From contig NZ_MPNT01000015.1 of the NCBI RefSeq assembly GCF_001907675.1, positions 62,001-126,000 on the forward strand: 64,000 nt of DNA. The letters run 5' to 3'. How positions within the stretch are numbered: position 1 is the first letter of the stretch; the number at the start of each line of letters is the position of its first letter. This DNA comes from Mycobacterium paraffinicum. Lineage in GTDB: Bacteria > Actinomycetota > Actinomycetes > Mycobacteriales > Mycobacteriaceae. Position numbers and translations under genes: made by a program. This document shows positions 1 to 10,281 of this stretch, in pieces. Below the pieces are notes generated by a model. That model saw only the letters and a list, made by a program, of their open reading frames with translations, did not search any database and was not told where the DNA came from.

Positions 1-3000
1 CAGTTAGAAGCGATCGTGCTCTACGGCCGCTGCGATGAAGATCTCGGCGCGCCCTACCAGCCTTTCGCGGAGGCTCTGCGTTCGCTCATGCCATGCCTCG
101 GCACCACCCGGCTCCGCGCAATGCGCGGCGTTGAAGCATTGCTTCCTCTGGTTCCCGGGCTGACCGACGTCCTTCCCGATCTCGCCGCGCCAACCCGCGC
201 CGACCCGGAAACCGAACGCTACGCACTGTTCGACGCCGTGGTCGCACTTTTAGAAGTCGCATCCGCCGGCGCGCCCGTCGTGCTGATCCTCGACGACCTG
301 CACTGGGCCGCCAAGCCCACGCTGCTGTTGTTGCGGCATCTGCTGCGCTTCGGGGATCGCGCGCGCGTGCAGATCGTCGGCACATATCGCAGCACCGACC
401 TCGACCGTTCGCATCCCCTGGCGGCGATGCTCGCAGACCTGCACCGCGGCGCCGGTTCTGGCACTTTCAACCGCCTTACGCTCAGCGGCCTCGACGAAGC
501 CGACGTGACCGCGTATGTCACCGAGGCCGGTTACGACGACGAAGAACTGGCCCGGGCGTTGGCGTCCGTCACCGGCGGCAACCCGTTCTTCCTCATCGAA
601 GCGCTCCGCCATGTGGACGAAACCGGCGGCGTGTGGGATCCGACTACCCTGCCGCAAGGTGTCCGGGAAACCGTGAGCCGCCGCCTTTCTCGGCTTCCGG
701 CGGTGACGAACGATGCCCTTGCCGCGGCTGCGGTTGTCGGTAGCCGGTTCTCGGTAGAACTGGTTGAGCGCGTGGTTGAGGATGATCTCGTCAACGCGTT
801 CGACGAAGCCTGCAAGGCCGGCATCGTCATTGAAGAGCCAGGCGGCTGTTACCGGTTCAACCACGCCCTCGTCCGACAGTCGGTGCTCGCCGAGCTGCCG
901 TCGGTGCGGCGGATGCGGCTGCACCAGCGCATCGCCGCAACGCTGGAGACCCAGCCCGGCGCCAACGATGAGCTGCTGGCCGAACTGGCCCACCATTACT
1001 TCGAATGTGCTTGGGCGGGGAACGCAGCCAAGGCCGTCGAATACTGCCGGCGTGCCGCGGACCAGGCGGTGGCGCGCCTCGGCTACGAAGGCGCCGCCGA
1101 CCTCTACGGCCAAGCCTTACACGCGCTGGACGAGATCGACGACGAGTTGCCCGATCGCGACGACCAGGCGGCCGAACTGCTGGTCGCGCGTTGCGAGGCT
1201 CTGCTGGCGGCCGGTGACGTGGCCTCGGCGACGGGTGCGGTCGCCAAATTGCAAGAGGCGACAGCCAATTCGGCGCGGTTGGCGGCGTGGGCGACGTGTT
1301 TCGACGGCCAGCTATCGATGCTCATCCATCCCGAGCGACTCGACGAAGTCGAAACCGCTTTGGCCCTGGCCGCGCAGAAACTGGCCGAATTGGATGATGC
1401 CGCAGGCGAAGCCAACGCTCATACCGTTCGGGCCGCGTGCCTGGCCCGGCTCGGCAGAATCGGCGACGGCGAAATCGCGCTGGATGACGCCCTCACGGCG
1501 GCGCGGCGTGCGCGTGATCACCGAAGGGTCAACGCGGTGCTGGCGGGCGCACCACTTGCCGCGCTGTGGGGCCCCAATCCGGTTCCGCGCGCGGGCGGGC
1601 GGTGTCTCGACGTGGTGCGGCTCTTGCGAATCACGACGGAGTCGCCCGCAGTCGAGGCGACGTCGACGCGGTGCCAGGCAGTGTTGGAGGCCTTCCGCGG
1701 ACGCACCGAGGCGGCGCGGCGGATGATCGACTCGGCGCGGCGTACAGTCACCGAGCTTGGCCTGCGCCACGCATTGCTCGAGGTCGAGCAGTTCGCCGGC
1801 ATCGTCGAGCTGATCGCCGACGATCCGGCCGCGGCCGAACCACATTTTCGCCAGGCCTACGCCGGCTTTCGTCGCATGGGCCTCGACGCAGACACCGCGG
1901 AGACTGCTGCGCTGCTGGGCCGCACATATCTCGCACTCGACCGGCAAGCCGAGGCCGACGAATTGTGTTTGGAGAGTGAGCGACTAGCCGGCCACGCTTT
2001 GAAGGCGTCGATCTACTGGCGGACTCTTCGCGCGCTGCTGCTTTCGCGCGGCGGTGAACACGGCGAGGCACGACGGATCGCCGAGGCCGCCGTCGCCCTG
2101 GCGGAGCGCACGGACGCATTGGTTGATCATGGCGACGCATGTGCCTCACTTGCAACGGTTTTGGACGCTGGAGGTGATGCTGCGGGTGCGCGCACCGCGG
2201 GCGAGCGGGCCGTTGATCTGTATGAGCGGAAAGGCGCTGCTGCACTTGCGGAGATAGCGCGGCGTGTAGTCGGTCAGCGTGACGTCCCTACTGTCCCTGC
2301 GCCACCACCCGAACCACCGCCGGCTGTTGAACTCGACAATCCGTGCATTCGGGCGGGCAAACGTGTGGCGGACGCTGTCAATCGCCGGGCTTTCGACGAG
2401 TTCGAGCAGCTACACGCGCCCAACGTCTTCACAGAGAGTCGCCGGAAAGACATTGGCTTTACGCATGCTGCCGGTGCGATACTCCCGCCGGAAAATTGGG
2501 CACATGAGGTTAGGCGCGTTCTAGGGACGACCGACTTGCGCATCAGCGGGCACGCTTTCGCCGTGCGGGGCGAGCGCCTTGCTCTCGCTCGAGTGACGGT
2601 AGGCACTGCGGATGCGAGCCCCGGCGCGCCACAGGATGAATTCCTCCAGGTATACGGCATCGACGAAGCGGGGCGAATCTCCCTGCAGATCTTTTTCGAC
2701 CTCGAAGACATGGGTGCCGCGATCGCCGAACTCGACGCGGCGCATGCACGATTCGAGCAAGAGGCAAAGCATCAGGCACAGCGGCTGGAAAACGCGGCAA
2801 GCCGATCAGATCAATATTTTGCAGCGTCATTCGCAGGGCGCCGCTGGGATGAGTTGGCCGCGATCCTAGCCGATAATATTCACGTCGACGACCGCCGCCG
2901 AGGATTCCGCCGAACGAGCACTGACCGCCCGGCAGAGGTCGACAGTGTCCGCGCGATCGCCGCCCTCGGCGCAACAAGCATTATTGCAACGCCGCTCGCT

Positions 3001-6000
3001 GTTCGAGGTGATCGCCTGTGCCTAAGCCACTTACGTTTCGAAGGGCGTGACGCTCGGGCAGAAGCAACCGGTGCCGATGTGCTGATAGTTGAGGCATTGT
3101 CGATCACCGAAGTTGACGACGGCGGACTCGTACTCGCCAGGACGCATTTCGACCCCGACGACTTCGAATCCGCCATCGCCGAGCTCGATACGCGCTACCT
3201 CGTCGGCGAAGCGGCGGCGTACCCGAATGCGTGGTTGCTCGTTGGTCAGTGCTTCGCGGCGATCAACAGACACGAACTACCCGCGCTGGCGCCCGACTCT
3301 GCCAACATCGACCACCGGCGCGGAGCAGCGTTCGCGCCCGGCGATATGACCGTATTCCTCCACGACACATTTGAATACGCGCCCGACCTCAATGGCTACA
3401 TCGAGGCTGTGCATCGGGTGAGCGATTTTGGCGTGGTTGTCACCTTTAGAGCGCAGGGCACCTCGCAAGAGGGATTCGAGGCCGAGTGGCGGGACATCGC
3501 GATTTTCATGTTCAACGGCGATCTGCTCAGCCGTTGCGAGCTATTCGACGTCGCGGACATTGACGCCGCGCTCGCGCGGTTCGATCAGCTCAGCCGGTCG
3601 GCGCCGCGCGTGGAAAATGCGGCGAGTCGAGCCGCTGAACGCGCCATGAGCCGCTTTGCGACCCGCGACTGGGAGGCGATTGGCCAGGTATTCGCCGACG
3701 ACCTTGTCACCGACGACCGCCGTCACGCCGCAAACGCCGGGCACCGACAAGGAAGAGATGCCGAGATCGAAAACTGGCGGGCGGCCGCTGATGTCGGCTT
3801 CACGAAGTTCACGCCGACCGTCGTTGCGACTCGGGGCGGGCGCCTCGCCCTGGCACGATTTGAAGCCTCTGGCCGCGACCGCGATGCGATTCGACTTGAA
3901 TTCCTGATCCTCATCGCGATCGACGCCGACGAACGGATCGTGGCATTGGTGGCATTTGGGCTTGACGACTTCCGCGCCGCCGTCGCCGAGCTCGACGCGC
4001 GGTACGTCGCCGGCGAAGCAGCCCCCTACGCGCAGACATGGTCGCTGACGACGGCTAGCTACGCCGCGCTTGGCCGGCACGAACTCCCGCCGATAACGCC
4101 GGACTGGGTCAATCTCGATCATCGACCGGTCGTGGCGATTGAGCCTGGTGACCTCGGCATATCCCTTCGAGCCGTGTGGAAGCTCGCGCCACAAGCAACC
4201 ATTTACCTCGAGGCTATTCATCGGCTGAGCAAGCTGGGAGCCGTCGTCACACATGCAACGCACGGGACCACGCAAGAGGGCTTCAAGGCCGAGTGGCGAG
4301 ACGTCGTTCTTCTCACGTTCGAGCGGGACAGGATCAACCGCTGCGAGGTATTCGACGAGACAGACCTCGACGCCGCGATCGCAAGGTTCGACGAACTCAG
4401 CCGGCCGGCACCGCGGCTCGAAAACGCGGCGAGCCGAGTCAACGAACGCGCGTTGGGCCACTTCGTGACCCGCGACTGGGAGGCGATTGGTCAGATGCTG
4501 GCCGACGAGTTCGTCACCGACGACCGCCGTCGGACCGTCAACGCAGGGATCCGACACGGAAGAGATGCCGAGATCGAAAACTGGCGGGCGGCGGCCGATG
4601 TCGGCTTTACGAGCTTGACGCCGACTGTCGTTGCGACCCGTGGCGGGCGCCTCGTCCTTGCGCACCTTGAAGCCTCGGGTCCCGACCCCGAGGCGATTCG
4701 AGGCGAATTTCTCGTCGTCACCGAGATCGACACTGAGGAACGCATTGTGGCATTCGTTGTGTTCGAGTTCGACGACTCGGAAGCCGCCCGCGCCGAGCTC
4801 GACGCGAGGTACGTTGCCGGCGAAGCAGCAGCCCACGCACACACGTGGTCGGTCATCACCGGATCGTACGTGGCGCTCAACCGACACGAATTCTTCGCGA
4901 CTACGCCGGACTGGATCAACGTCGACCACCGGCGTGGGGTGTCCTTTGGGCCCGGCCAACTCCCCGCGCTCGTTGCCTCGTCGGACGTCAGACATTCGAT
5001 CGAGAGTGTGCATCGGCTAAGCGATCTCGGAGCGGTCGTCACCAACACGTCGCATGAGACCTCGCAGGAAGGCTTCGACGCCGAGTGGCGGGTGATCAGC
5101 GTTGGGACAGTGGAAGGCGACTTGATCAACCGGTGCGAGGTCTTCGACGAGGCGGACCTCGACGCCGCGCTCGCCAGGTTCGACGAACTCAGCCGACCGG
5201 CGCCGCGGCTGGAGAACACCGCAGTGCATGTGCAGGACCGCGTCTTTTCGTACATTGCGGCCGGCGATTGGGCCGCCGTGACTCAAATAACGGCCGAGAA
5301 TGTTTCCGTTGATGATCGTCGGCGAGTGGTTAACGCTGGGGTCTTACGCGGTCGGAATGTCAATATCGAAAGCACACGGGCGACAGTCGATGTCGGCTTC
5401 ACGATGGCGATGGTCGGCGCCTTGGCAACCCGCGGCGAGCGCCTCGCCCTCTTGCGAGTTCGCGTGTCGGGCCGTGACACCGAGACTGTCCAGAGCGACG
5501 CCCTCAACGTCGTCGAGATCGACGCCGACGAGCGAATCGCGGGGAATGTCGTGTTCGACCTCGAAGACCTCGATGCCGCCTTCGCAGAGCTCGATGCTCG
5601 TTACGTTGCCGGGGAGGGCGCGGCACATGCGCGCACTTGGTCAGTAATTGCGGGTTTTCACCGTGCGCACAACAGGCGCGAACTCGCAGCGACCACACCC
5701 GACGCGGTAAGTCTCGACCACCGCCGCGGGGCGGCGTTTGCGCCGGGTGAAGGTTTCGAATACATCCGTGTCGGGTGGGACCTCGGCCAAAACCTCAACA
5801 TCTATGCCGAGGCAGCGCATCGGGTGAACGACCTCGGGGCGGTTTTCACCTTTGCGGGATATGGGACGTCGAGTGAGGGCTTCGAGGCCGAGTGGCGGGG
5901 CGTCACCCTGGTGACCGTCGACGGCGAAACGGTTTCCCGCATGGAGATATTCGACGAGGAAGACCTCGACGCCGCGCTAGCGAAATTGGATCAGCTCGGT

Positions 6001-7641
6001 CAGGCGGCAACGCAACTGGAAAACACCGCAAGCCGAGTGGATAAGCGCTTTCAGGCGTGTTTCGCCGCCCGCGACTGGGACGCAATGGCCAAGATGCTGT
6101 CCGAGGGCTTTTCCGTTGACGATCGGCGTCGAGTCGTAAATGCGGGCAGCCTGCGGGGTCAAGATGCCGAACGCATCGTGCATGCATACGCCGCTCTCGG
6201 ATCCCAGAATGTGACGTCGACGGTCGTGGCGACGCGCGCACAGCACATCGTTTTAAGTCGCTACCGATTTTCGGACGACGAACTGCAGCCCGACGCGTTC
6301 CGCATCGAGATGCTTGTGGTCGTGGAGATCGACGCCGACGAACGGATGGCCGCGGCCGTCGTGTTCGACGCCGACGACCTCGAGGCCGCTTTCGCCGAAC
6401 TCGACGCCCGGTACCTCGCCGGAGAAGCCGCCGCCCACGCGGAGACGTGGTCGGTCATCGCGCAGACATACGCCGCGCTCAACCGTCACGAATTCCCCTT
6501 GACGACACCCGATTCGATTTACATCGATCATCGCCCACTCGTAAACGTCGAGGCGAGTGATCTGTCCGCGAACATTCGTGCCATGTGGGATCTAATGCCT
6601 GATTCGTGCACCTTCATCGCCGAGACTGTGCATCGGCTGAGTGAACTCGGCGCCATCGTCACCCAAACCCTGAAGGGGACCTCGAAAGAGGGCCTTGGTG
6701 TCGAGCGGCGGCTGATCCAGATCGTGATGATCGAAGGCGACAAAATCAGCCGCTGCGAAATGTTCGACGAGGCCGACCTCGACGCCGCGCTGGCTCGCTT
6801 CGAGGAGCTGCAGCCGCAGGCGCCGCGTTTAGAAAACGCGGCAAGCCAAGTGGAGCGACGCTTCGTGGCCTCGTTCGCTGCCCGCGACTGGGATGATATT
6901 GCGGAATTGATCGCCAACGACATCTGCGTAGATGATCGTCGCCGCACCGTGAACGCCGGCACCCGGCACGGTCGAGATGCGGAGATCGCAAGCCAGAGGG
7001 CAATCGCCGCAGTCGGCGTCGTCAACGCAACGTTAACCGTGATCGCGGTGCGTGGGCAGCGCTTGTTCCTCGGTTGTCACAGCGTCTGGGGCCAGTGGTC
7101 CGAGTCAACGGCGTCTGAGACACTATGTGTCCTCGGAATCAATGCCGAAAACCAGATCCTGGCACGCATTCTGTTCGACACCAATGACCTCGACGCCGCA
7201 CTGGCGGAACTCGATGCCCGATATCTCGCCGGCGAAGCGGCGCCCCACGCGCACACGTGGTCGGCCATCCTCGGTGGCTATATCGCGACAAACCGGCGCG
7301 AACTACCCCGGACAACCCAAGAATGGGTGAGTATCGACCATCGGCGCGCGATCGCCTTCGCGCCCGGCGAGCTGATCCCCTACATACAGGCCACGTGGGA
7401 AATGGCCCCGGACATCTACAGCTACGTCGAGGCTGTGCATCGACTGAGCAATGTCGGAGCGGTCGTCACACAGGCAGTGCGTGGGACCTCGCGACAGGGC
7501 TTCGACGGAGAGTGGCGAGAGATCATCGTTGTCACGGTCGAAGGCGACCTGATCAACCGCATCGAAATATTCGACGCGACGGACCTCGACACCGCGCTCG
7601 CACGATTCGACGAGCTCGAAAGGCTGGCGCCCACGGTCTAG
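1..7641 (+). CDS. 5'-truncated STAND-type ATPase with six tandem NTF2-like modules
   Basis: The frame is open from base 1, so the true start and the Walker A loop lie upstream; the GTG at 16 is internal. A Walker B-like stretch (VLILDDLHWA, about nt 278-310) sits in an AAA/STAND ATPase of the kind found in mycobacterial cyclase-linked or LuxR-type regulators. A helical TPR-like region follows to about nt 2300. After a degenerate lead-in, six modules of 264-275 residues begin at nt 2785, 3610, 4417, 5209, 6016 and 6829. Each opens with (L/V)EN(A/T)A, then a VDDRRR-type motif, and contains two SnoaL/NTF2-like halves, the second introduced by LDARYxAGE. The ligand of the modules and any N-terminal cyclase domain cannot be seen. 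A signal-sensing regulator is inferred. Confidence 0.8.
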   Translation, partial: QLEAIVLYGRCDEDLGAPYQPFAEALRSLMPCLGTTRLRAMRGVEALLPLVPGLTDVLPDLAAPTRADPETERYALFDAVVALLEVASAGAPVVLILDDLHWAAKPTLLLLRHLLRFGDRARVQIVGTYRSTDLDRSHPLAAMLADLHRGAGSGTFNRLTLSGLDEADVTAYVTEAGYDDEELARALASVTGGNPFFLIEALRHVDETGGVWDPTTLPQGVRETVSRRLSRLPAVTNDALAAAAVVGSRFSVELVERVVEDDLVNAFDEACKAGIVIEEPGGCYRFNHALVRQSVLAELPSVRRMRLHQRIAATLETQPGANDELLAELAHHYFECAWAGNAAKAVEYCRRAADQAVARLGYEGAADLYGQALHALDEIDDELPDRDDQAAELLVARCEALLAAGDVASATGAVAKLQEATANSARLAAWATCFDGQLSMLIHPERLDEVETALALAAQKLAELDDAAGEANAHTVRAACLARLGRIGDGEIALDDALTAARRARDHRRVNAVLAGAPLAALWGPNPVPRAGGRCLDVVRLLRITTESPAVEATSTRCQAVLEAFRGRTEAARRMIDSARRTVTELGLRHALLEVEQFAGIVELIADDPAAAEPHFRQAYAGFRRMGLDADTAETAALLGRTYLALDRQAEADELCLESERLAGHALKASIYWRTLRALLLSRGGEHGEARRIAEAAVALAERTDALVDHGDACASLATVLDAGGDAAGARTAGERAVDLYERKGAAALAEIARRVVGQRDVPTVPAPPPEPPPAVELDNPCIRAGKRVADAVNRRAFDEFEQLHAPNVFTESRRKDIGFTHAAGAILPPENWAHEVRRVLGTTDLRISGHAFAVRGERLALARVTVGTADASPGAPQDEFLQVYGIDEAGRISLQIFFDLEDMGAAIAELDAAHARFEQEAKHQAQRLENAASRSDQYFAASFAGRRWDELAAILADNIHVDDRRRGFRRTSTDRPAEVDSVRAIAALGATSIIATPLAVRGDRLCLSHLRFEGRDARAEATGADVLIVEALSITEVDDGGLVLARTHFDPDDFESAIAELDTRYLVGEAAAYPNAWLLVGQCFAAINRHELPALAPDSANIDHRRGAAFAPGDMTVFLHDTFEYAPDLNGYIEAVHRVSDFGVVVTFRAQGTSQEGFEAEWRDIAIFMFNGDLLSRCELFDVADIDAALARFDQLSRSAPRVENAASRAAERAMSRFATRDWEAIGQVFADDLVTDDRRHAANAGHRQGRDAEIENWRAAADVGFTKFTPTVVATRGGRLALARFEASGRDRDAIRLEFLILIAIDADERIVALVAFGLDDFRAAVAELDARYVAGEAAPYAQTWSLTTASYAALGRHELPPITPDWVNLDHRPVVAIEPGDLGISLRAVWKLAPQATIYLEAIHRLSKLGAVVTHATHGTTQEGFKAEWRDVVLLTFERDRINRCEVFDETDLDAAIARFDELSRPAPRLENAASRVNERALGHFVTRDWEAIGQMLADEFVTDDRRRTVNAGIRHGRDAEIENWRAAADVGFTSLTPTVVATRGGRLVLAHLEASGPDPEAIRGEFLVVTEIDTEERIVAFVVFEFDDSEAARAELDARYVAGEAAAHAHTWSVITGSYVALNRHEFFATTPDWINVDHRRGVSFGPGQLPALVASSDVRHSIESVHRLSDLGAVVTNTSHETSQEGFDAEWRVISVGTVEGDLINRCEVFDEADLDAALARFDELSRPAPRLENTAVHVQDRVFSYIAAGDWAAVTQITAENVSVDDRRRVVNAGVLRGRNVNIESTRATVDVGFTMAMVGALATRGERLALLRVRVSGRDTETVQSDALNVVEIDADERIAGNVVFDLEDLDAAFAELDARYVAGEGAAHARTWSVIAGFHRAHNRRELAATTPDAVSLDHRRGAAFAPGEGFEYIRVGWDLGQNLNIYAEAAHRVNDLGAVFTFAGYGTSSEGFEAEWRGVTLVTVDGETVSRMEIFDEEDLDAALAKLDQLGQAATQLENTASRVDKRFQACFAARDWDAMAKMLSEGFSVDDRRRVVNAGSLRGQDAERIVHAYAALGSQNVTSTVVATRAQHIVLSRYRFSDDELQPDAFRIEMLVVVEIDADERMAAAVVFDADDLEAAFAELDARYLAGEAAAHAETWSVIAQTYAALNRHEFPLTTPDSIYIDHRPLVNVEASDLSANIRAMWDLMPDSCTFIAETVHRLSELGAIVTQTLKGTSKEGLGVERRLIQIVMIEGDKISRCEMFDEADLDAALARFEELQPQAPRLENAASQVERRFVASFAARDWDDIAELIANDICVDDRRRTVNAGTRHGRDAEIASQRAIAAVGVVNATLTVIAVRGQRLFLGCHSVWGQWSESTASETLCVLGINAENQILARILFDTNDLDAALAELDARYLAGEAAPHAHTWSAILGGYIATNRRELPRTTQEWVSIDHRRAIAFAPGELIPYIQATWEMAPDIYSYVEAVHRLSNVGAVVTQAVRGTSRQGFDGEWREIIVVTVEGDLINRIEIFDATDLDTALARFDELERLAPTV

Positions 7642-7726
7642 ATCGTGCCCGATGGCAGTGATAACGTGATTCTCCGATTCGTATAACGGCCCTACCGGAT
7701 TGGCCGTGCGACGCACCGGAGGTGAC

Positions 7727-9391
7727 GTGTCAGCAGCACAGGACCGTCCGCTGCCCCAGATCACGCAGGACAACGAGTTCTTCTGGACCTCAGGAGCCGA
7801 CGGCAAGCTGCGGCTGCAGGAATGTCAGGCCTGCCAATCGCTGATCCATCCGCCCGCGCCGGTGTGCCGGTATTGCCGCTCACTAGATGTCGGGGTGCGG
7901 GCGGTCTGCGGCAGGGCAACGCTCGCCGGGTTCACCATCAACGAACGGTTCAGCCTGCCCGGGCTGGCCGCGCCCTACGTGATCGCGCAGGTGGCGATCG
8001 CCGAAGATCCGCGGATCCGGTTGACCACCAACATCATCGAGTGCGAGCCCGATCGGCTCGAACTCGGCCAACAGGTCGAGGTCGTCTTCGAGCACGTCGA
8101 GGACGTGTGGTTTCCGCTGTTCCGGCCGGTACGGAACGCCGAAGCCGGCCCGTTGCCGGCCGACGAGATAGCGCCGGAGCGCTTCGCCGAACATGTGCGG
8201 CCCATGCTGACCGAGGAGAAGTTCGAAGACAAGGTCGCACTCACCGGGATCGGCATGTCACCGATCGGTCGCCGGCTGATGCAGCCGCCGTTGGCGCTGA
8301 CCGTGCAGGCGTGCGAAGCGGCCGTCGCCGACGCCGGCCTGACATTCGCCGATATCGACGGCCTGTCCACCTACCCCGGCGCAATCACCGTGGCGGGGAT
8401 GGGCGAAGGCGGCGTGACCGCGCTGGAGGCCGCACTCGGCATCCGGCCGACATGGCACAACGGCGCCATGGAGACGTTCGGACCGGGCGGATCGCTGATC
8501 GCCGCCATGCAGGCGGTCGCCTGCGGCCTTGCCCGTCACGTGCTCTGCTTCCGGACGGTGTGGGAAGCCACCCACGGCGAGCTGATGAAGCAGGGCAAGA
8601 TCACCCCGACCCATGGTTCAGCGGGCCGGATGTCGGGCTGGCAGATGCCATTCGGCGCGACGTCCGCGGCGCACACCTTGGCGATGAACGCGCAGCGGCA
8701 CTTTCACCGTTACGGCACCACCAAGGAGACCCTGGGCTGGATCGCGTTGAATCAGCGGGCGAACGCCGAACTCAACCCGACCGCCATCTACCGGTCGCCG
8801 ATGACGATGGACGACTACCTGAACGCGCGGCCCATCACCACGCCGTTCGGCCTCTACGACTGCGACGTCCCCTGCGACGGCGCGATCGCCGTCATCGTCT
8901 CGGCCGTCGACGCCGCCCGCGACCTGGCCAAGCCGCCCGTCCTGGTCGAGGCGGTCGGGACCCAGATCGTCGAGCGGATCGACTGGGACCAAAGCACTTT
9001 GACTCATGAGCCGCAGGTGCTGGGGCAGGCCGCGCACGTGTGGACCCGAACCTCGCTGCGCCCCGACGATGTCGACGTCGCCGAACTCTACGACGGCTTC
9101 ACCATGAACTGCCTGTCCTGGATCGAAGCACTCGGATTCTGCGGAATCGGCGAGGCCAAAGACTTTCTCGACGGCGGCAAGAACATCGCCCGCGACGGGC
9201 AACTGCCGCTCAACACGCACGGCGGGCAACTCTCGCACGGCCGGACCCACGGCATGGGTCTCGTCCACGAGGCCGTCACCCAGCTGCGCGGCGAGGGCGG
9301 CGACCGCCAGGTCGCCGACGCCCGCGTCGGCGTGGTCAGCAGCGGCGGCCTCACCCCCAGCGGCGTGCTGCTGCTCCGGGCCGACACATGA
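7727..9391 (+). CDS. DUF35 (zinc ribbon/OB-fold) - thiolase-like fusion protein
   Basis: The first ~140 residues form a DUF35 acyl-CoA-associated OB domain with a zinc ribbon (CQAC...CRYC). The rest is an SCP2-type thiolase/lipid-transfer domain beginning at VALTGIGMSPIG. DUF35 proteins normally act as separate partners of such thiolases, for example in retro-aldol cleavage of steroid side chains, so this is a natural fusion. I chose the GTG at 7727 because GGAGGT lies just upstream and it gives a typical DUF35 N-terminus; a TTG at 7700 is the longer alternative. It is the first gene of a four-gene set joined by 4-nt overlaps. The substrate is unknown; carbon-carbon cleavage of an acyl-CoA is inferred. 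Confidence 0.85.
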   Translation: MSAAQDRPLPQITQDNEFFWTSGADGKLRLQECQACQSLIHPPAPVCRYCRSLDVGVRAVCGRATLAGFTINERFSLPGLAAPYVIAQVAIAEDPRIRLTTNIIECEPDRLELGQQVEVVFEHVEDVWFPLFRPVRNAEAGPLPADEIAPERFAEHVRPMLTEEKFEDKVALTGIGMSPIGRRLMQPPLALTVQACEAAVADAGLTFADIDGLSTYPGAITVAGMGEGGVTALEAALGIRPTWHNGAMETFGPGGSLIAAMQAVACGLARHVLCFRTVWEATHGELMKQGKITPTHGSAGRMSGWQMPFGATSAAHTLAMNAQRHFHRYGTTKETLGWIALNQRANAELNPTAIYRSPMTMDDYLNARPITTPFGLYDCDVPCDGAIAVIVSAVDAARDLAKPPVLVEAVGTQIVERIDWDQSTLTHEPQVLGQAAHVWTRTSLRPDDVDVAELYDGFTMNCLSWIEALGFCGIGEAKDFLDGGKNIARDGQLPLNTHGGQLSHGRTHGMGLVHEAVTQLRGEGGDRQVADARVGVVSSGGLTPSGVLLLRADT

Positions 9392-10281
9392 GTGCCCCGC
9401 GGCCCAGGCTGGTGATCGTCGACGGCGTGCCGATGTCGGCGTTGATCGCCGAGGCCGCCCAACCGAAGGCCGTGATCGTGGCCATTCACGGCGGCGGCAC
9501 CACCGCAATGTATTTCGACTGCCCGGGCCACCCATCGTTGTCCCTGCTGCGGACCGGCGCGGCGGTCGGATTCACCGTGGTGGCGCTCGACCGCCCGGGC
9601 TACGGCAGTTCCGCACCGTATCCGGAAGCGATGGCGCGGCCCGAGCAACGCGTCAACCTCGCCTACGGCGCGGTCGAGCGCATCCTCGGGGACCGACCGC
9701 GCGGTGCGGGGTTGTTCCTGATGGGCCATTCCGGCGGATGCGAACTGGTGATGCGGATGGGCGCCGACGAGCGCGGCGCCGATCTGCTCGGCATCGAGCT
9801 GGCCGGTACGGGCCGGCGCTACCACCCGGCGGCGCGAGAAATACTGAAAACGGCGACGCGCGAGCGCCGTCCGGCCGGTTTGCGTGAGTTGCTGTGGCAT
9901 CCGAAAAACCTTTATCCGCCCGAGGTTCTCACCGGGGCGACGGTCTCCCCGACCGCCCCCTCCTACGAGGACCAGATGGTGTCCAACTGGGCTCGCCAGG
10001 ACTTTCCGGCGCTGGCCCCCGCCGTGCGGGTGCCGGTCCAGTTCAGCATCGCGGAGCACGAAAAGGTTTGGCAGAACGACGCTTCGGCGGCTACCGAGAT
10101 CGAGAGCCTGTTCTCCGGCTCGCCGCGGTTCAGCGTCCATCGGCAGCCCGGAGCGGGGCACAACATGAGCCTCGGCCACACCGCCGCCGACTACCACGCG
10201 CAGGTTTTCGCGTTCGCCGACGACTGCCTGGCGGGCCGGGCGAATCCCGCTGACACAGCAGGCGACCTGGAGGCCGGATGA
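9388..10281 (+). CDS. alpha/beta hydrolase
   Basis: This 297-residue alpha/beta-hydrolase has an HGGG oxyanion-hole motif near residue 34, the nucleophile elbow GHSGG and a catalytic histidine in GAGHNMSLG near the C-terminus. The ATG overlaps the thiolase stop (ATGA), which fixes the start and implies translational coupling. It probably hydrolyses an ester, thioester or C-C bond produced by the neighbouring thiolase-like protein. No signal peptide is visible, so it should be cytoplasmic. The exact substrate cannot be read from the sequence. Confidence 0.85.
   Translation: MSAPRPRLVIVDGVPMSALIAEAAQPKAVIVAIHGGGTTAMYFDCPGHPSLSLLRTGAAVGFTVVALDRPGYGSSAPYPEAMARPEQRVNLAYGAVERILGDRPRGAGLFLMGHSGGCELVMRMGADERGADLLGIELAGTGRRYHPAAREILKTATRERRPAGLRELLWHPKNLYPPEVLTGATVSPTAPSYEDQMVSNWARQDFPALAPAVRVPVQFSIAEHEKVWQNDASAATEIESLFSGSPRFSVHRQPGAGHNMSLGHTAADYHAQVFAFADDCLAGRANPADTAGDLEAG

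Noticed and set aside
250..1113. 287-codon antisense frame at the window start
   Set aside because: It is opposite a clear ATPase domain and shows only high-GC shadow composition.
3541..5013. 490-codon open frame antisense to the repeat protein
   Set aside because: It mirrors the module periodicity of the sense gene and arises from codon bias in high-GC DNA; it has no family motif of its own.
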